This document shows positions 9,098-15,972 of a DNA stretch of 18,525 nt, in pieces (position 1 is the first letter of the stretch; each line of letters opens with the position of its first letter). This stretch comes from Leptolyngbyaceae cyanobacterium SM1_3_5 (GTDB lineage Bacteria; Cyanobacteriota; Cyanobacteriia; Elainellales; Elainellaceae), in the NCBI GenBank assembly GCA_012031475.1, contig JAAUTJ010000021.1, positions 1 through 18,525 of the forward strand, given 5' to 3'. The translations under genes were made by a program, and so were the position numbers. A model generated the notes under the pieces. The model worked only from the letters and a program-made list of their open reading frames with translations. It did not search any database and was not told where the DNA came from.

Positions 9098-9573
9098 ATG
9101 ATGATTCGAATCGACGGTAATCCGGTTCTGCAAATTGGCAATTCTCAGCATGAGTCTCCAGAGCGCGGTGTGGCGATCGCCAAGCTGCAACGGCTGCTGC
9201 GGCTGCACGGCGTATCAGGCAGGTTACGATTGACGGCGAGTTTGGCACTGCAACGCAGCGGGCGGTTTTGGATTTTCAGCAGCAGTGGCACCTGCCGACG
9301 ACTGGAATTGTGACACCTGAAACCTGGCATCTTCTCCGCCGCAGCTTAATCCAGCCTGCGATCGAACTGCATGAAGGCGAATGCTCGCCAGCAGTAATTG
9401 AGCTTCAGCACTTACTCCAACTCCACGACTTCACTTATGTGATCGTCAACGGCTACTTTGGTGCCATGACCAAAGCTGCCGTAATGCATTTTCAAAGCCA
9501 GCATCGACTCCAGGCCAACGGCATCGTCACGGCAGAAACTTGGACAGCACTGCGCCATCTACCTTTGCCTTAA
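9098..9573 (+). CDS. Small protein with two tandem peptidoglycan-binding (PG_binding_1) domains, frameshifted
   Basis: Two PG_binding_1-type domains follow each other. The first reads VAIAKLQRLLRLHG...DGEFGTATQRAVLDFQ...GIVTPETW, the second PAVIELQHLLQLHDF...GYFGAMTKAAVMHFQ...GIVTAETW. No catalytic domain or signal peptide is seen; it probably binds cell-wall polymer. The frame changes inside the first domain between 9212 and 9223. Removing one G at 9212 and one of the G pair at 9222-9223 gives LHGYQAVTIDGEFG, the same length as LHDFTYVIVNGYFG in the second domain, and a protein of 157 residues. A single base loss would also restore the frame. The ATG at 9098 follows AAGGCGAAA. It is 47 bases downstream of the RTX gene, perhaps in one transcript. 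Its stop lies in a 16-bp tandem repeat. Confidence 0.82.
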
Positions 9574-9625
9574 ACAGCCTTTGCCTTAAACAGCCTTTGC
9601 CTTAAACAGCCTTTGCCTTAAACAG
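9562..9625. repeat. Four perfect tandem copies of a 16-bp unit
   Basis: The unit CCTTTGCCTTAAACAG is repeated without change at 9562-9577, 9578-9593, 9594-9609 and 9610-9625. The first unit encodes the last residues PLP and the TAA stop of the preceding gene. As 16 is not a multiple of three, successive TAA triplets fall in all three frames. Confidence 0.97.
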
Positions 9626-9640
9626 CAATTCTCATTTTGG

Positions 9641-9709
9641 CAAAAAGCTTTTTAAGCACTGGAAATGCCGAAATTAGTCGGCTCGTTTCGCCTGATGGTG
9701 AAGTGCTTA
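9641..9709 (-). terminator. Possible terminator of the Nit1 operon
   Basis: An 8-bp inverted repeat, TAAGCACT at 9653-9660 and AGTGCTTA at 9702-9709, encloses a smaller hairpin (CCGA-AATTAG-TCGG). Reading in the operon direction the structure is followed by AAAAAGCTTTTT. It lies 47 bases after the last operon gene. The long loop makes the call uncertain. Confidence 0.4.
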
Positions 9710-9755
9710 GCCGCTTAATCTCGGTTTGTGAATCCGCTCTTGTTCAATTTTGCTC

Positions 9756-10043
9756 TTATTCAAGAAATTGCAGAAATCGAATTTTGGGTTGAGGCAGTTG
9801 AGCATACTGCGCGGCTTTTGTTTCAATTTCTTGTAGTTGTCCCAACGCCAAACCACAGGGCTTACCGTATTTCGCTTGAACGCGATCGCTGGCAATAGTT
9901 AAGGCCGTGCGCGATCGCTCTACAAAATCTTTCAGATCATACTCACAATTCGGCGTAAAGTATTCTTTGACAATCAAAGACGGAGAATAACAAATCTCCT
10001 GAGAACCATCGCACCATTGAATCTTAAATCGAATTTCAGGCAT
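9756..10043 (-). CDS. MSMEG_0570-type nitrogen-starvation-response small protein
   Basis: The 95-residue protein starts MPEIRFKIQWCDGSQEICYSP and carries the conserved block SRTALTIASDRVQAKYG, matching the small MSMEG_0570 family that occurs with Nit1 clusters. The biochemical role is unknown. It has no signal peptide or membrane segment and should be cytoplasmic. It is intact and is the last gene of the run, 22 bases after the glycosyltransferase stop, so it is probably translated from the same operon message. The family link rests on recognition of the sequence and on context; both point the same way. Confidence 0.85.
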   Translation of the reverse strand: MPEIRFKIQWCDGSQEICYSPSLIVKEYFTPNCEYDLKDFVERSRTALTIASDRVQAKYGKPCGLALGQLQEIETKAAQYAQLPQPKIRFLQFLE

Positions 10044-10065
10044 GAGTTAAGGACTGGTTAATTAG

Positions 10066-11201
10066 TCATTGATAGTAATGCAAGTGTAGTTTGGCAGATG
10101 CTTCCCAAGTATAGCGAGATAGGATCGATCGACTCTGCTCAATTAAATTATGAGATCGCCCCAATTGGACAACTTCCCGCATTGCCTGCGCGATCGCACT
10201 TTCCGAAGAAGGATCAACTAAAAGCGCCTGAGCTTCTGTTAAGAACTCGGTAAGGGTGCTTGATTGGCTGTGAGGACAGGTAGGCCGGACGCGATCGCCT
10301 CCAAAACAACTAATCCCCAACCTTCCTTCACAGATGGAAACACAAATGCATCTGCACAGCGATAAAGCGTCGGCAATTCTGCATCGGAAATTACGCCTGG
10401 AAGAATGAGCGATCGCCCAATACCTAACTGCTCTGCTAGGGCAAAAACTCGTCGCGGTAAGCCTGATAGTCGAACAGCGTTGCTCCGCCTGCAATGACAA
10501 GCTGAGTGTTGGGATAGTGCGATCGAACCTGAGAAAACGCCTGCAATAACCGAATCGAATTCTTGCGCGGTTCGATGCCGCCAACTGTCAGATAGATCGG
10601 CCAGCCTTGCAGTTTCAAACGTTCTTTTAAGGCTGATTCTGTGCCGTCTTTTACAGCAGAAAATCGATCGAGATTGACGCCGTTCAACACTCGAAACGCC
10701 TGAATCTGATACTGCTGCTGAAGTTCCTTTGCCAGCGATCGCTGACGCAAAGCAAAGTTTGGCAGCGCGAATCGATCGATCTTGGCACTGCCGCAAATAC
10801 AAGCTGTTGTAGTCTTCAATGTGATGAACCGTGCGGACAAAATGCGGGATTTTTTGCTGTTGAACCAGAATTGCTAAAGCATTGGCGCTGATGCAGTCTT
10901 GCGCGTGATAGCAGTCATAATCGAGATTCGACTTGCTTAAATGCGCGACAAATTCGCTGATTCGCTGCTGAATGAGTGCGTCGATTTCAGGAGGAGTCGA
11001 TCGCGAAGCGCTCCCAGAATGGTATCGCGCCTTCACCAATTGCACTTCACACAAAAGCGGAAAATCAAATCCCTGTCCGTCCTTGTCAAGCGCATACACG
11101 CAAACAAGATGCCCCAGTTTGTGCAGCGCGTTCGCAAGTTCCAGCGTGTGAAGAACGCTGCCTCGTGGTTTTGTCGAGTAGGTGAGGAAGGCGATACGCA
11201 T
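10066..11201 (-). CDS. MSMEG_0565-type GT4 family glycosyltransferase, four one-base losses
   Basis: This is a GT-B fold glycosyltransferase typical of Nit1 clusters; donor and acceptor are unknown. The start MRIAFLTYSTKPRG is at 11201, five bases after the previous stop. Markers in order are HAQDCISANALA, FVRTVHHIEDY, RVLNGVNLDRF, TVGGIEPRKNS and the C-terminal EGWGLVVLEAIASGLPV, then YTWEASAKLHLHYYQ. The frame changes four times. A base is missing at 10749-10751 (restores KLCFCVSDRWQ), at 10726-10727 (RWQREL), at 10443-10447 (DEFFALAEQ) and at 10254-10256 (APLTEFLTEAQ). Corrected length is 379 residues. An in-frame copy of a dispersed repeat (10992-11025) adds about 12 residues (RYHSGSASRST) that I do not expect in relatives. 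Confidence 0.88.
10992..11025 (-). repeat. Dispersed 34-bp repeat inside the glycosyltransferase gene
   Basis: The 34 bases are a perfect inverted match to 15917-15950. Similarity continues for about 11 more bases with three mismatches, up to a shared GAAATCGAC. It is read in frame as YHSGSASRSTP. Confidence 0.9.
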
Positions 11202-11206
11202 AATGT

Positions 11207-12161
11207 TTAACGAGCAGAAAATCCGGTGAGTGGCTGTTGGCGGAAATCCCAAAAACAATCGATTCCGAAGACAATCTCAGCATTAACTCCGGCTCAGCTT
11301 GTACCGTTCCAACCACTTCACACACTAAGTTTTGCTGATGAAATTGCGATCGAACCGCTTCAATTTTTTCCGGTTGAACGCTTAGGAGAAATCCGTAGCT
11401 AGGAAAGGTGATGAGCCAGCGGTCGATCGACAATTCTGAGGGGCAGGGGATGCGATCGAGGTTAAGAATTGCGCCACAGCCCGACGTTTCTAATAACATC
11501 AAAAGCGTTCCCAAAATGCCACCCATGCTGATATCTTTGCCCGCCGTACAAAGTCCGCTTTCGGCCAACTGCGGCAGAATTGCCAAATTTTCGCGAAGCT
11601 GAACCGGATCGGCCTCGGTTGCCGCGTTCCAAAATGGATAGCTGGGATGCGATTTGCCGCGAAAGTCGGTGGCGACCAGCAGCGCGTCTCCGGGCTGGGC
11701 ATCAAAGCTGGTGATCAGTTGCGTTGCGCGCCCCAAATCACGCCACTGCCAGCGCATTTATAGGGGCTGTGGCAGTTGGTATGTCCGCCGACGATCGGCA
11801 CATTGTACGCTTGTGCGGCGGCGTTCATGCCTGCCCAAACGCGATCGATCTCGTCCGTCGATCGACTCCACAGCGCATCGACAACCGCGATCGATCGTCC
11901 GCCCATCGCCGCAATGTCGCTAATGTTGACCATGACGGCACACCAGCCCGCAAACCAGGGATCGCGCTCGACCAGTTGCGGCAGCATTCCTTCTGCGGCC
12001 AGCAGCAAGTAGCCGCCGCGATCGGGAATGGCCGCGCAGTCGTCGCCCACGCGCACGTTTGCCGCCCACGATCCGCCCAAGGCAGCAGAGGCGGTTTGGA
12101 TGTCCTGCTTCTGCAAAATGCTTAACGACTGGCGAAGTTGGGCGGCAAGGGCGGACAGCAT
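11207..12161 (-). CDS. AIR-synthase-related protein (Sll0787 type), three frameshifts
   Basis: The protein resembles PurM/SelD-type ATP-dependent enzymes and the Sll0787 family of Nit1 clusters; its substrate is unknown. Visible motifs are RVGDDCAAIPD (N-terminal metal/ATP site), NISDIAAMGGRSIAVVDALW, the VGGHTNCHSPY block and, in the C-terminal domain, GKDISMGGILGTLLMLLE. The ATG at 12161 overlaps the stop of the GNAT gene by one base (TGATG). The frame breaks at about 11740-11759: removing one base from the T run 11757-11759 and one near 11740 gives SPYNALAVADLGRATQ. It breaks again at the A run 11253-11257, where one more base gives SIVFWDFRQQPLTGFSAR and TAA at 11207. The corrected length is 317 residues. 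Confidence 0.88.
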
Positions 12162-12646
12162 CACGACACCTCTTGAATTCGCGGGCGCAATTCGGTTCCG
12201 GCAGGGTAAAAGTTGAGGTCGGCTTGCATTAAGTGGTGGGGGCGATCGCACAGGGTAATTTCTTCGATCGATTCCCAATGAAGTCTCTGGAAAAAGCGGA
12301 CATTGGGCAGTTGAACGGTGGCTAAAAACTGAGTGCAGCCCCAGGTATTTGCGGTCGTGACGGCTTTATGAATTAAGCCTTTGCCGATTTGCCAGCCTTT
12401 GCGAAAATCTCGATGCGTTCCCAGCCTGCCGCCGTACCAAATGCCCGGTTCAACTTCATAAATTCGCACGACGCCGACGACTTGATGGGTGGAAGTCAGG
12501 GCAACGATCGGATAGGCAATGCGATCGATTTCGTCACTGTCATCGCCTGAAAATAGCTGCTGTTCTTCCGCAAAAATGGCGCGACGTAAAGCAAAATAAG
12601 CCGTGATTTCTTGGGGCTGCGTGGCGAGTTTGAACTGATAGGACAT
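12161..12646 (-). CDS. GNAT family N-acetyltransferase (MSMEG_0567/Sll0786 type)
   Basis: The 161-residue protein has the GNAT fold. The acetyl-CoA loop is seen at about residues 82-91 (RKGWQIGKGL), preceded by the strand VVGVVRIYEVEPGIWYGGRLG. It is the acyltransferase regularly found in Nit1 clusters; acyl donor and acceptor are not known. The reading frame is intact. The ATG at 12646 lies three bases after the radical SAM stop, and its own TGA overlaps the start of the AIR-synthase-like gene. In some bacteria this domain and the AIR-like domain are fused in one protein, which fits close coupling here. It should act in the cytoplasm. Confidence 0.9.
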   Translation of the reverse strand: MSYQFKLATQPQEITAYFALRRAIFAEEQQLFSGDDSDEIDRIAYPIVALTSTHQVVGVVRIYEVEPGIWYGGRLGTHRDFRKGWQIGKGLIHKAVTTANTWGCTQFLATVQLPNVRFFQRLHWESIEEITLCDRPHHLMQADLNFYPAGTELRPRIQEVS

Positions 12647-12649
12647 GGC

Positions 12650-13726
12650 TTATTCAAACTGAGAAATTGCAGAACAGGCTCCACATTTAGCGCAGCCTGC
12701 TTTGATGTCGGCGGAAGATAATCCGGCCTGCTTTAATTTGGTTCCAATTTGTTGATAGAGCGGATACATGAATTCGCTGCTGGGCGAAGGATGATTTGCT
12801 AAAGGCGTTCCGGTGATTGGTACAAATGGAACGACGAAAGGATAGACGCCGATCGCAATTAGTCGATCGCACATTGCCAAAATCGTTTCGGCTCGATCGC
12901 CCAATCCTGCTAATAAATAGGTACTCACTTGTCCACGTCCAAATACGCGCACCGCAGCCGCAAACGCCTCGAAATAATAGTCCAATGGAACGCTGGCTTT
13001 TCCCGGCATGATCCGCGATCGCACGTCAGGATCGGCGGCTTCGAGGTGCATTCCCAAACTGTCCACTCCGGCTGCGTGGAGGCGATCGAACCAGGCAAAA
13101 TCGTCGGGCGGTTCGCACTGCGCCTGAATCGGCAGATCGACGCTGGCCTTGACCGCTTTGGCGCACTCGGTCAGGTAGGCGGCTCCGCGATCGCTCGTGT
13201 TCGGCGTTCCGGTCGTCATCACCAAATGCTTGACGCCATCAAGTCGGACGGCGGCGGCGGCAACTTCGGCAAGCTGGGCGGGCGTTTTGCGGGCGATCGT
13301 CCGGCCTGCTTCGAGCGACTCGACCGATCGCGCAGAACTGACAGGCGGTTGCCGGATCGCTGTAGCGCATACAGGTTTGCAGAACGGTCGTTGCCAGCAC
13401 GTCGCGGCTGTGCAGCAGAGCAATTTTCCAGTAGGGAATGCCGTCGGCAGTGGTGAGGCCATAGAAGCGGGGCGCGTGGGGAAACTCGATCGCGCCGATC
13501 GCCGCTTGATCTCGCTTCAGCACGATCGATTCTGCATCCGTCTCGATCGAATAGGGCGATCGAGCGGCGGAACTGTTGTAGATCGGAACCATCACGGTTG
13601 TGCCGTCGATCGTGATGGCTTTGTGATCGGATGGCCCGCGCCGCCTTTGCGTCCGGCTGCTCCAGTTTCTTGCTCCAGCTTCAAGCCGTGCGTTTGCAGT
13701 TCGACAATGAGTTGCTGTTTGTTCAT
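12650..13726 (-). CDS. Radical SAM protein, MSMEG_0568/Sll0785 type, two compensating frameshifts
   Basis: The start MNKQQLIVELQTHG at 13726 overlaps the previous stop (ATGA). In the corrected 358-residue protein the N-terminal 115 residues precede an unusual cluster motif, Cys119-x9-Cys129-x2-Cys132 (TCMRYSDPATACQFCAI), followed by RTIARKTPAQLAEV, LVMTTGTPNTSDRG, QCEPPDDFAW and PFVVPFVPITGTP. The C-terminus has three more cysteines, CAKCGACSA at 345-351, suggesting a second iron-sulfur cluster. The reaction is unknown; it is a signature enzyme of Nit1 clusters. The frame is broken by a missing base at about 13633-13637 (restores GGAGPSDHKA) and by an extra base at 13324-13325 (removal gives CQFCAIVESLEAGRT). 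Segments are read in three different frames as written. Confidence 0.9.
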
Positions 13727-14148
13727 GTTCGCTCCCACCGAAACTTGCGATCGACTTCTGCAATGGAAACATCGTTGATGCTCGCTTCGCGCCGCCGCAT
13801 CAAGCCCGTTTCGGCAAACTCCCACTGTTCATTTCCGTGCGATCGATACCAGTTGCCCGCTTCATCGTGCCACTCATATTCAAACCGCACCGAAATTCGA
13901 TTCTCAGTAAAGCTCCAAAGCTCTTTCTTCAGACGATAATCAAGCTCTTTCGCCCACTTTCGTTCCAGAAAAGCGGCGATCGCCTCACGTCCGCTGAAAA
14001 ACTCCGATCGATTGCGCCACTGCGAATCTTCGGTGTAGGCCAAGGCGACTTTTTGCGGATTGCGCGTATTCCAGGCATCTTCGGCAGCTTGGACTTTGGC
14101 GATCGCGGTTTCCAGCGTAAACGGCGGCAGCGGTGGTTTGGTTTCCAT
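13723..14148 (-). CDS. DUF1348 (SnoaL/NTF2-like) protein inside the Nit1 operon
   Basis: The intact 141-residue protein has the DUF1348 pattern: PPLPPFTLETAIAKVQAAED, AYTEDSQWRNRSEFFSGREA, WAKELDYRLKKELWSF and GLMRRREASINDV. These proteins have the cone-shaped NTF2-like fold that often forms a ligand pocket; no function is known. It begins 145 bases after the nitrilase stop, the gap being filled by a dispersed repeat. Its TGA overlaps the radical SAM start (ATGA), which suggests coupled translation. I do not recall this family as a regular Nit1 member, so it is a local addition or lineage-specific partner. Confidence 0.88.
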   Translation of the reverse strand: METKPPLPPFTLETAIAKVQAAEDAWNTRNPQKVALAYTEDSQWRNRSEFFSGREAIAAFLERKWAKELDYRLKKELWSFTENRISVRFEYEWHDEAGNWYRSHGNEQWEFAETGLMRRREASINDVSIAEVDRKFRWERT

Positions 14149-14183
14149 CGGTTTAAGTTTGTTCTAAATCAGCGATCGCCGTG

Positions 14184-14290
14184 AAATCAATTTCCGGCTC
14201 AAAGCAAAAACCCATTGAAATGGGTTCAAGCCAGTGGTTCGAGTCCGTTTGAACGGACTTCAGCTTTCAGCCAGGAAATTGATTTCCCGG
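14184..14290. repeat. Dispersed structured repeat, copy 2
   Basis: An outer inverted repeat (AAATCAATTTCCGGCT at 14184-14199 against AGCC-A-GGAAATTGATTT at 14269-14285) encloses two perfect hairpins: AACCCA-TTGAAA-TGGGTT (14209-14226) and AGTCCG-TTTGAA-CGGACT (14242-14259). This folds as a three-way junction. It ends four bases before the nitrilase stop codon (14294-14296) and fills the gap to the DUF1348 gene. Confidence 0.88.
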
Positions 14291-14293
14291 TAT

Positions 14294-15301
14294 TCAAGAC
14301 GATTCAATCCAGCAATCGATCGGAGCAACAGGCGCGATCGCCTCTGGTTTTTCCAAAGCTCGATCGCCCTCTCCATCCGCAATCAGGCTTTGCGCTTTCC
14401 AGTTCACCTGCAATTTCAGCAAATCCGGGCGGGCGTAGTGACCGACGCTGTCCATCATTCGTTTGCGCTTGGTGATCAAGGAGAAGTCGAGATCCGCGAT
14501 CGCCATCCCTTCCCCCTCGGTGATTGGCGCACAGAGGTGATTGCCTTCAGGACTGATGATCGCGGTATTGCAGCCGCCACTCAGAACCTTTTGCAGCTTT
14601 TCATCCGGCGTAATTTGCGCGACCTGATCGGGCGAAAGCCATCCGGTTGAATTGACCACAAAGCAGCCCGATTCAAGCGCGTGATGTCGAATCGTCACCT
14701 CGATCTGGTCGGTGAAAATCTGCCCGACCAGCGAACCGGGAAACTGGGCGCAGTGAATCTGTTCGTGCTGTGCCATCAGCGCAAACCGAGCCAGCGGGTT
14801 GTAATGCTCCCAGCAGGCCAGCGATCCCACTGTGCCGATCGCCGTTTCCACCACGCGCAGCCCCGACCCGTCGCCTTGTCCCCACACCATCCGCTCGTGA
14901 TAGGTCGGCGTGATTTTGCGACGCTTTTGCAGCAAAGTTCCGTCTGCATCAAACACAAGCTGCGTGTTGTAGAGCGAACCGCGATCGCGCTCATTCACGC
15001 CCAAAACGACGACCATCCCATGCGATCGCGCCGCACGACTGACCGCATCCGTGACCGGACTCGGAACCGTCACCGCTTCTTCATACAGCCGCATGTGTTC
15101 CTTTCCCATCAGGACGGGCGGCTGCACAAACGAAAAGTAGGGATAGTAAGGAATGAACGTTTCCGGAAAGACGATTAACTGTACGTTTTGTTGGGCGGCT
15201 TGGGCGATCGCCTGCAACACCTTTTCAGTTGTGCCATCTCGACTAAACAGAACCGGACTCAGTTGAACCGCCGCCGCTCGAACGATGCGTGAATCATTCA
15301 T
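14294..15301 (-). CDS. Nit1-type nitrilase (Sll0784 family)
   Basis: The 335-residue enzyme converts a nitrile to a carboxylic acid and ammonia. The catalytic set is complete: Glu47 (FPETFIPYYPYF), Lys129 (RKITPTYHERMVWGQGDG) and Cys163 (SLACWEHYNPLARF), with the supporting Glu136. The Synechocystis relative Sll0784 (Nit6803) is a characterised nitrilase with broad substrates. I start at ATG 15301 (MNDSRIVRAAAVQLSP), as the family begins just before the AAVQ strand; longer in-frame readings add 28 unrelated residues. It lies 14 bases downstream of the corrected stop of the Sll0783 homologue. The frame is intact. The natural substrate in this cluster is not known. Confidence 0.95.
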   Translation of the reverse strand: MNDSRIVRAAAVQLSPVLFSRDGTTEKVLQAIAQAAQQNVQLIVFPETFIPYYPYFSFVQPPVLMGKEHMRLYEEAVTVPSPVTDAVSRAARSHGMVVVLGVNERDRGSLYNTQLVFDADGTLLQKRRKITPTYHERMVWGQGDGSGLRVVETAIGTVGSLACWEHYNPLARFALMAQHEQIHCAQFPGSLVGQIFTDQIEVTIRHHALESGCFVVNSTGWLSPDQVAQITPDEKLQKVLSGGCNTAIISPEGNHLCAPITEGEGMAIADLDFSLITKRKRMMDSVGHYARPDLLKLQVNWKAQSLIADGEGDRALEKPEAIAPVAPIDCWIESS

Positions 15302-15315
15302 GCTGGATGTCTTGC

Positions 15316-15798
15316 TCAGAGCGTCCAAGTATCCAGAATAAACGCGCCATCTTTGCGATGCATCAGCACCAATCCAGCACGTCAAGCGGATTAATGGGAC
15401 GAATTCCTGGAATCAGTGAGGGTTCACCATGCCCATAAAGCGCCTGCAACGCGAAGCGACAGGCGTAAACTTTGCCGCCTTCAGACATGAATTTGCTGAT
15501 CTGATCGTTGAAGTTTTGATGACCGGGAAACGCTGCATCTCCCAACTTCGGAAAGCCGCGCTGGACGCCCAATGTCACCCCAGGTCCATACAGCAAAATT
15601 GAAGTTTCAAATCCTTTGCGAAGCAAAGCGAGTCGCCTGCAACAAATTCACAAATCCGATCGATCCTTCAAACGCAACGGTATGAAAGGTTACCAGCGCT
15701 TTCTCGCCCGGTTCCGCCTTCACATCGGGAAAAACTTTCTCTTCGTAATCCACCAAAAAATCGCCAGTTTGATGAGCGGGCATAGTAACTTCAGGCAT
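15316..15798 (-). CDS. Sll0783/MSMEG_0572-type nitrogen-starvation-response protein, two compensating frameshifts
   Basis: In Synechocystis Sll0783 is induced by nitrogen starvation and needed for normal polyhydroxybutyrate accumulation; its biochemical role is unknown. Here the start MPEVTMPAHQTGDF at 15798 is preceded by AGGAGAAG. The frame breaks at 15625-15627: removing one base of the A run restores FVNLLQATRLLRKGFETS. It breaks again at 15371-15372, where one added A restores LDVLDLVLMHRKDGAFILD, ending in TWTL and TGA at 15316-15318. The two errors cancel and give 160 residues. Without the second correction the protein ends early at 15363. The conserved stretch CRFALQALYGHGEPSLIPGI is present. 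It is the first gene after an NtcA-type promoter and leads the operon. Confidence 0.9.
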
Positions 15799-15801
15799 GA
15801 T

Positions 15802-15809
15802 CTTCTCCT
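15802..15809 (-). promoter_or_regulatory. Strong ribosome binding site of the Sll0783 homologue
   Basis: On the minus strand AGGAGAAG lies three bases before the ATG at 15798, its AGGAG core six bases from it, and fixes that start. Confidence 0.75.
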
Positions 15810-15826
15810 GGATGGATGTGCTGCTT

Positions 15827-15869
15827 AGATTACGTGCTGCTTGAGGCAGCATTTTGTATTTTTTACTAC
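15827..15869 (-). promoter_or_regulatory. NtcA-activated promoter of the Nit1 operon
   Basis: GTA-N8-TAC at 15856-15869 is a perfect NtcA core. On the minus strand it is followed by 23 bases and then TAATCT (15832-15827), which fits the TA-N3-T -10 box. This is the layout known for cyanobacterial class II NtcA promoters, where the box replaces the -35 element. The start of transcription would be near 15820, leaving about 22 leader bases that include the ribosome site. Confidence 0.8.
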
Positions 15870-15916
15870 GAAAATCGCAGGTTTAGCGATAAGGATAGCA
15901 GGGCGAGGAAGGGGCA

Positions 15917-15950
15917 ATACCATTCTGGGAGCGCTTCGCGATCGACTCCT
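15917..15950 (+). repeat. Dispersed 34-bp repeat, intergenic copy
   Basis: This is the perfect inverted match of 10992-11025. It lies between the flavoprotein stop (15973) and the NtcA box (15869). A GGAG...CTCC imperfect stem is visible within it. Confidence 0.9.
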
Positions 15951-15972
15951 ATCGAAATCGACAGGTTGCGGG

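Noticed and set aside
12929..13456. 175-residue plus-strand open frame
   Set aside because: It lies opposite the radical SAM gene, has no recognisable motif, and arises from the biased codon pattern of the real gene.
14236..14260. tRNA-like T arm (GGTTCGAGTCC)
   Set aside because: No acceptor, D or anticodon arm can be placed around it; the bases belong to the second hairpin of the dispersed repeat.
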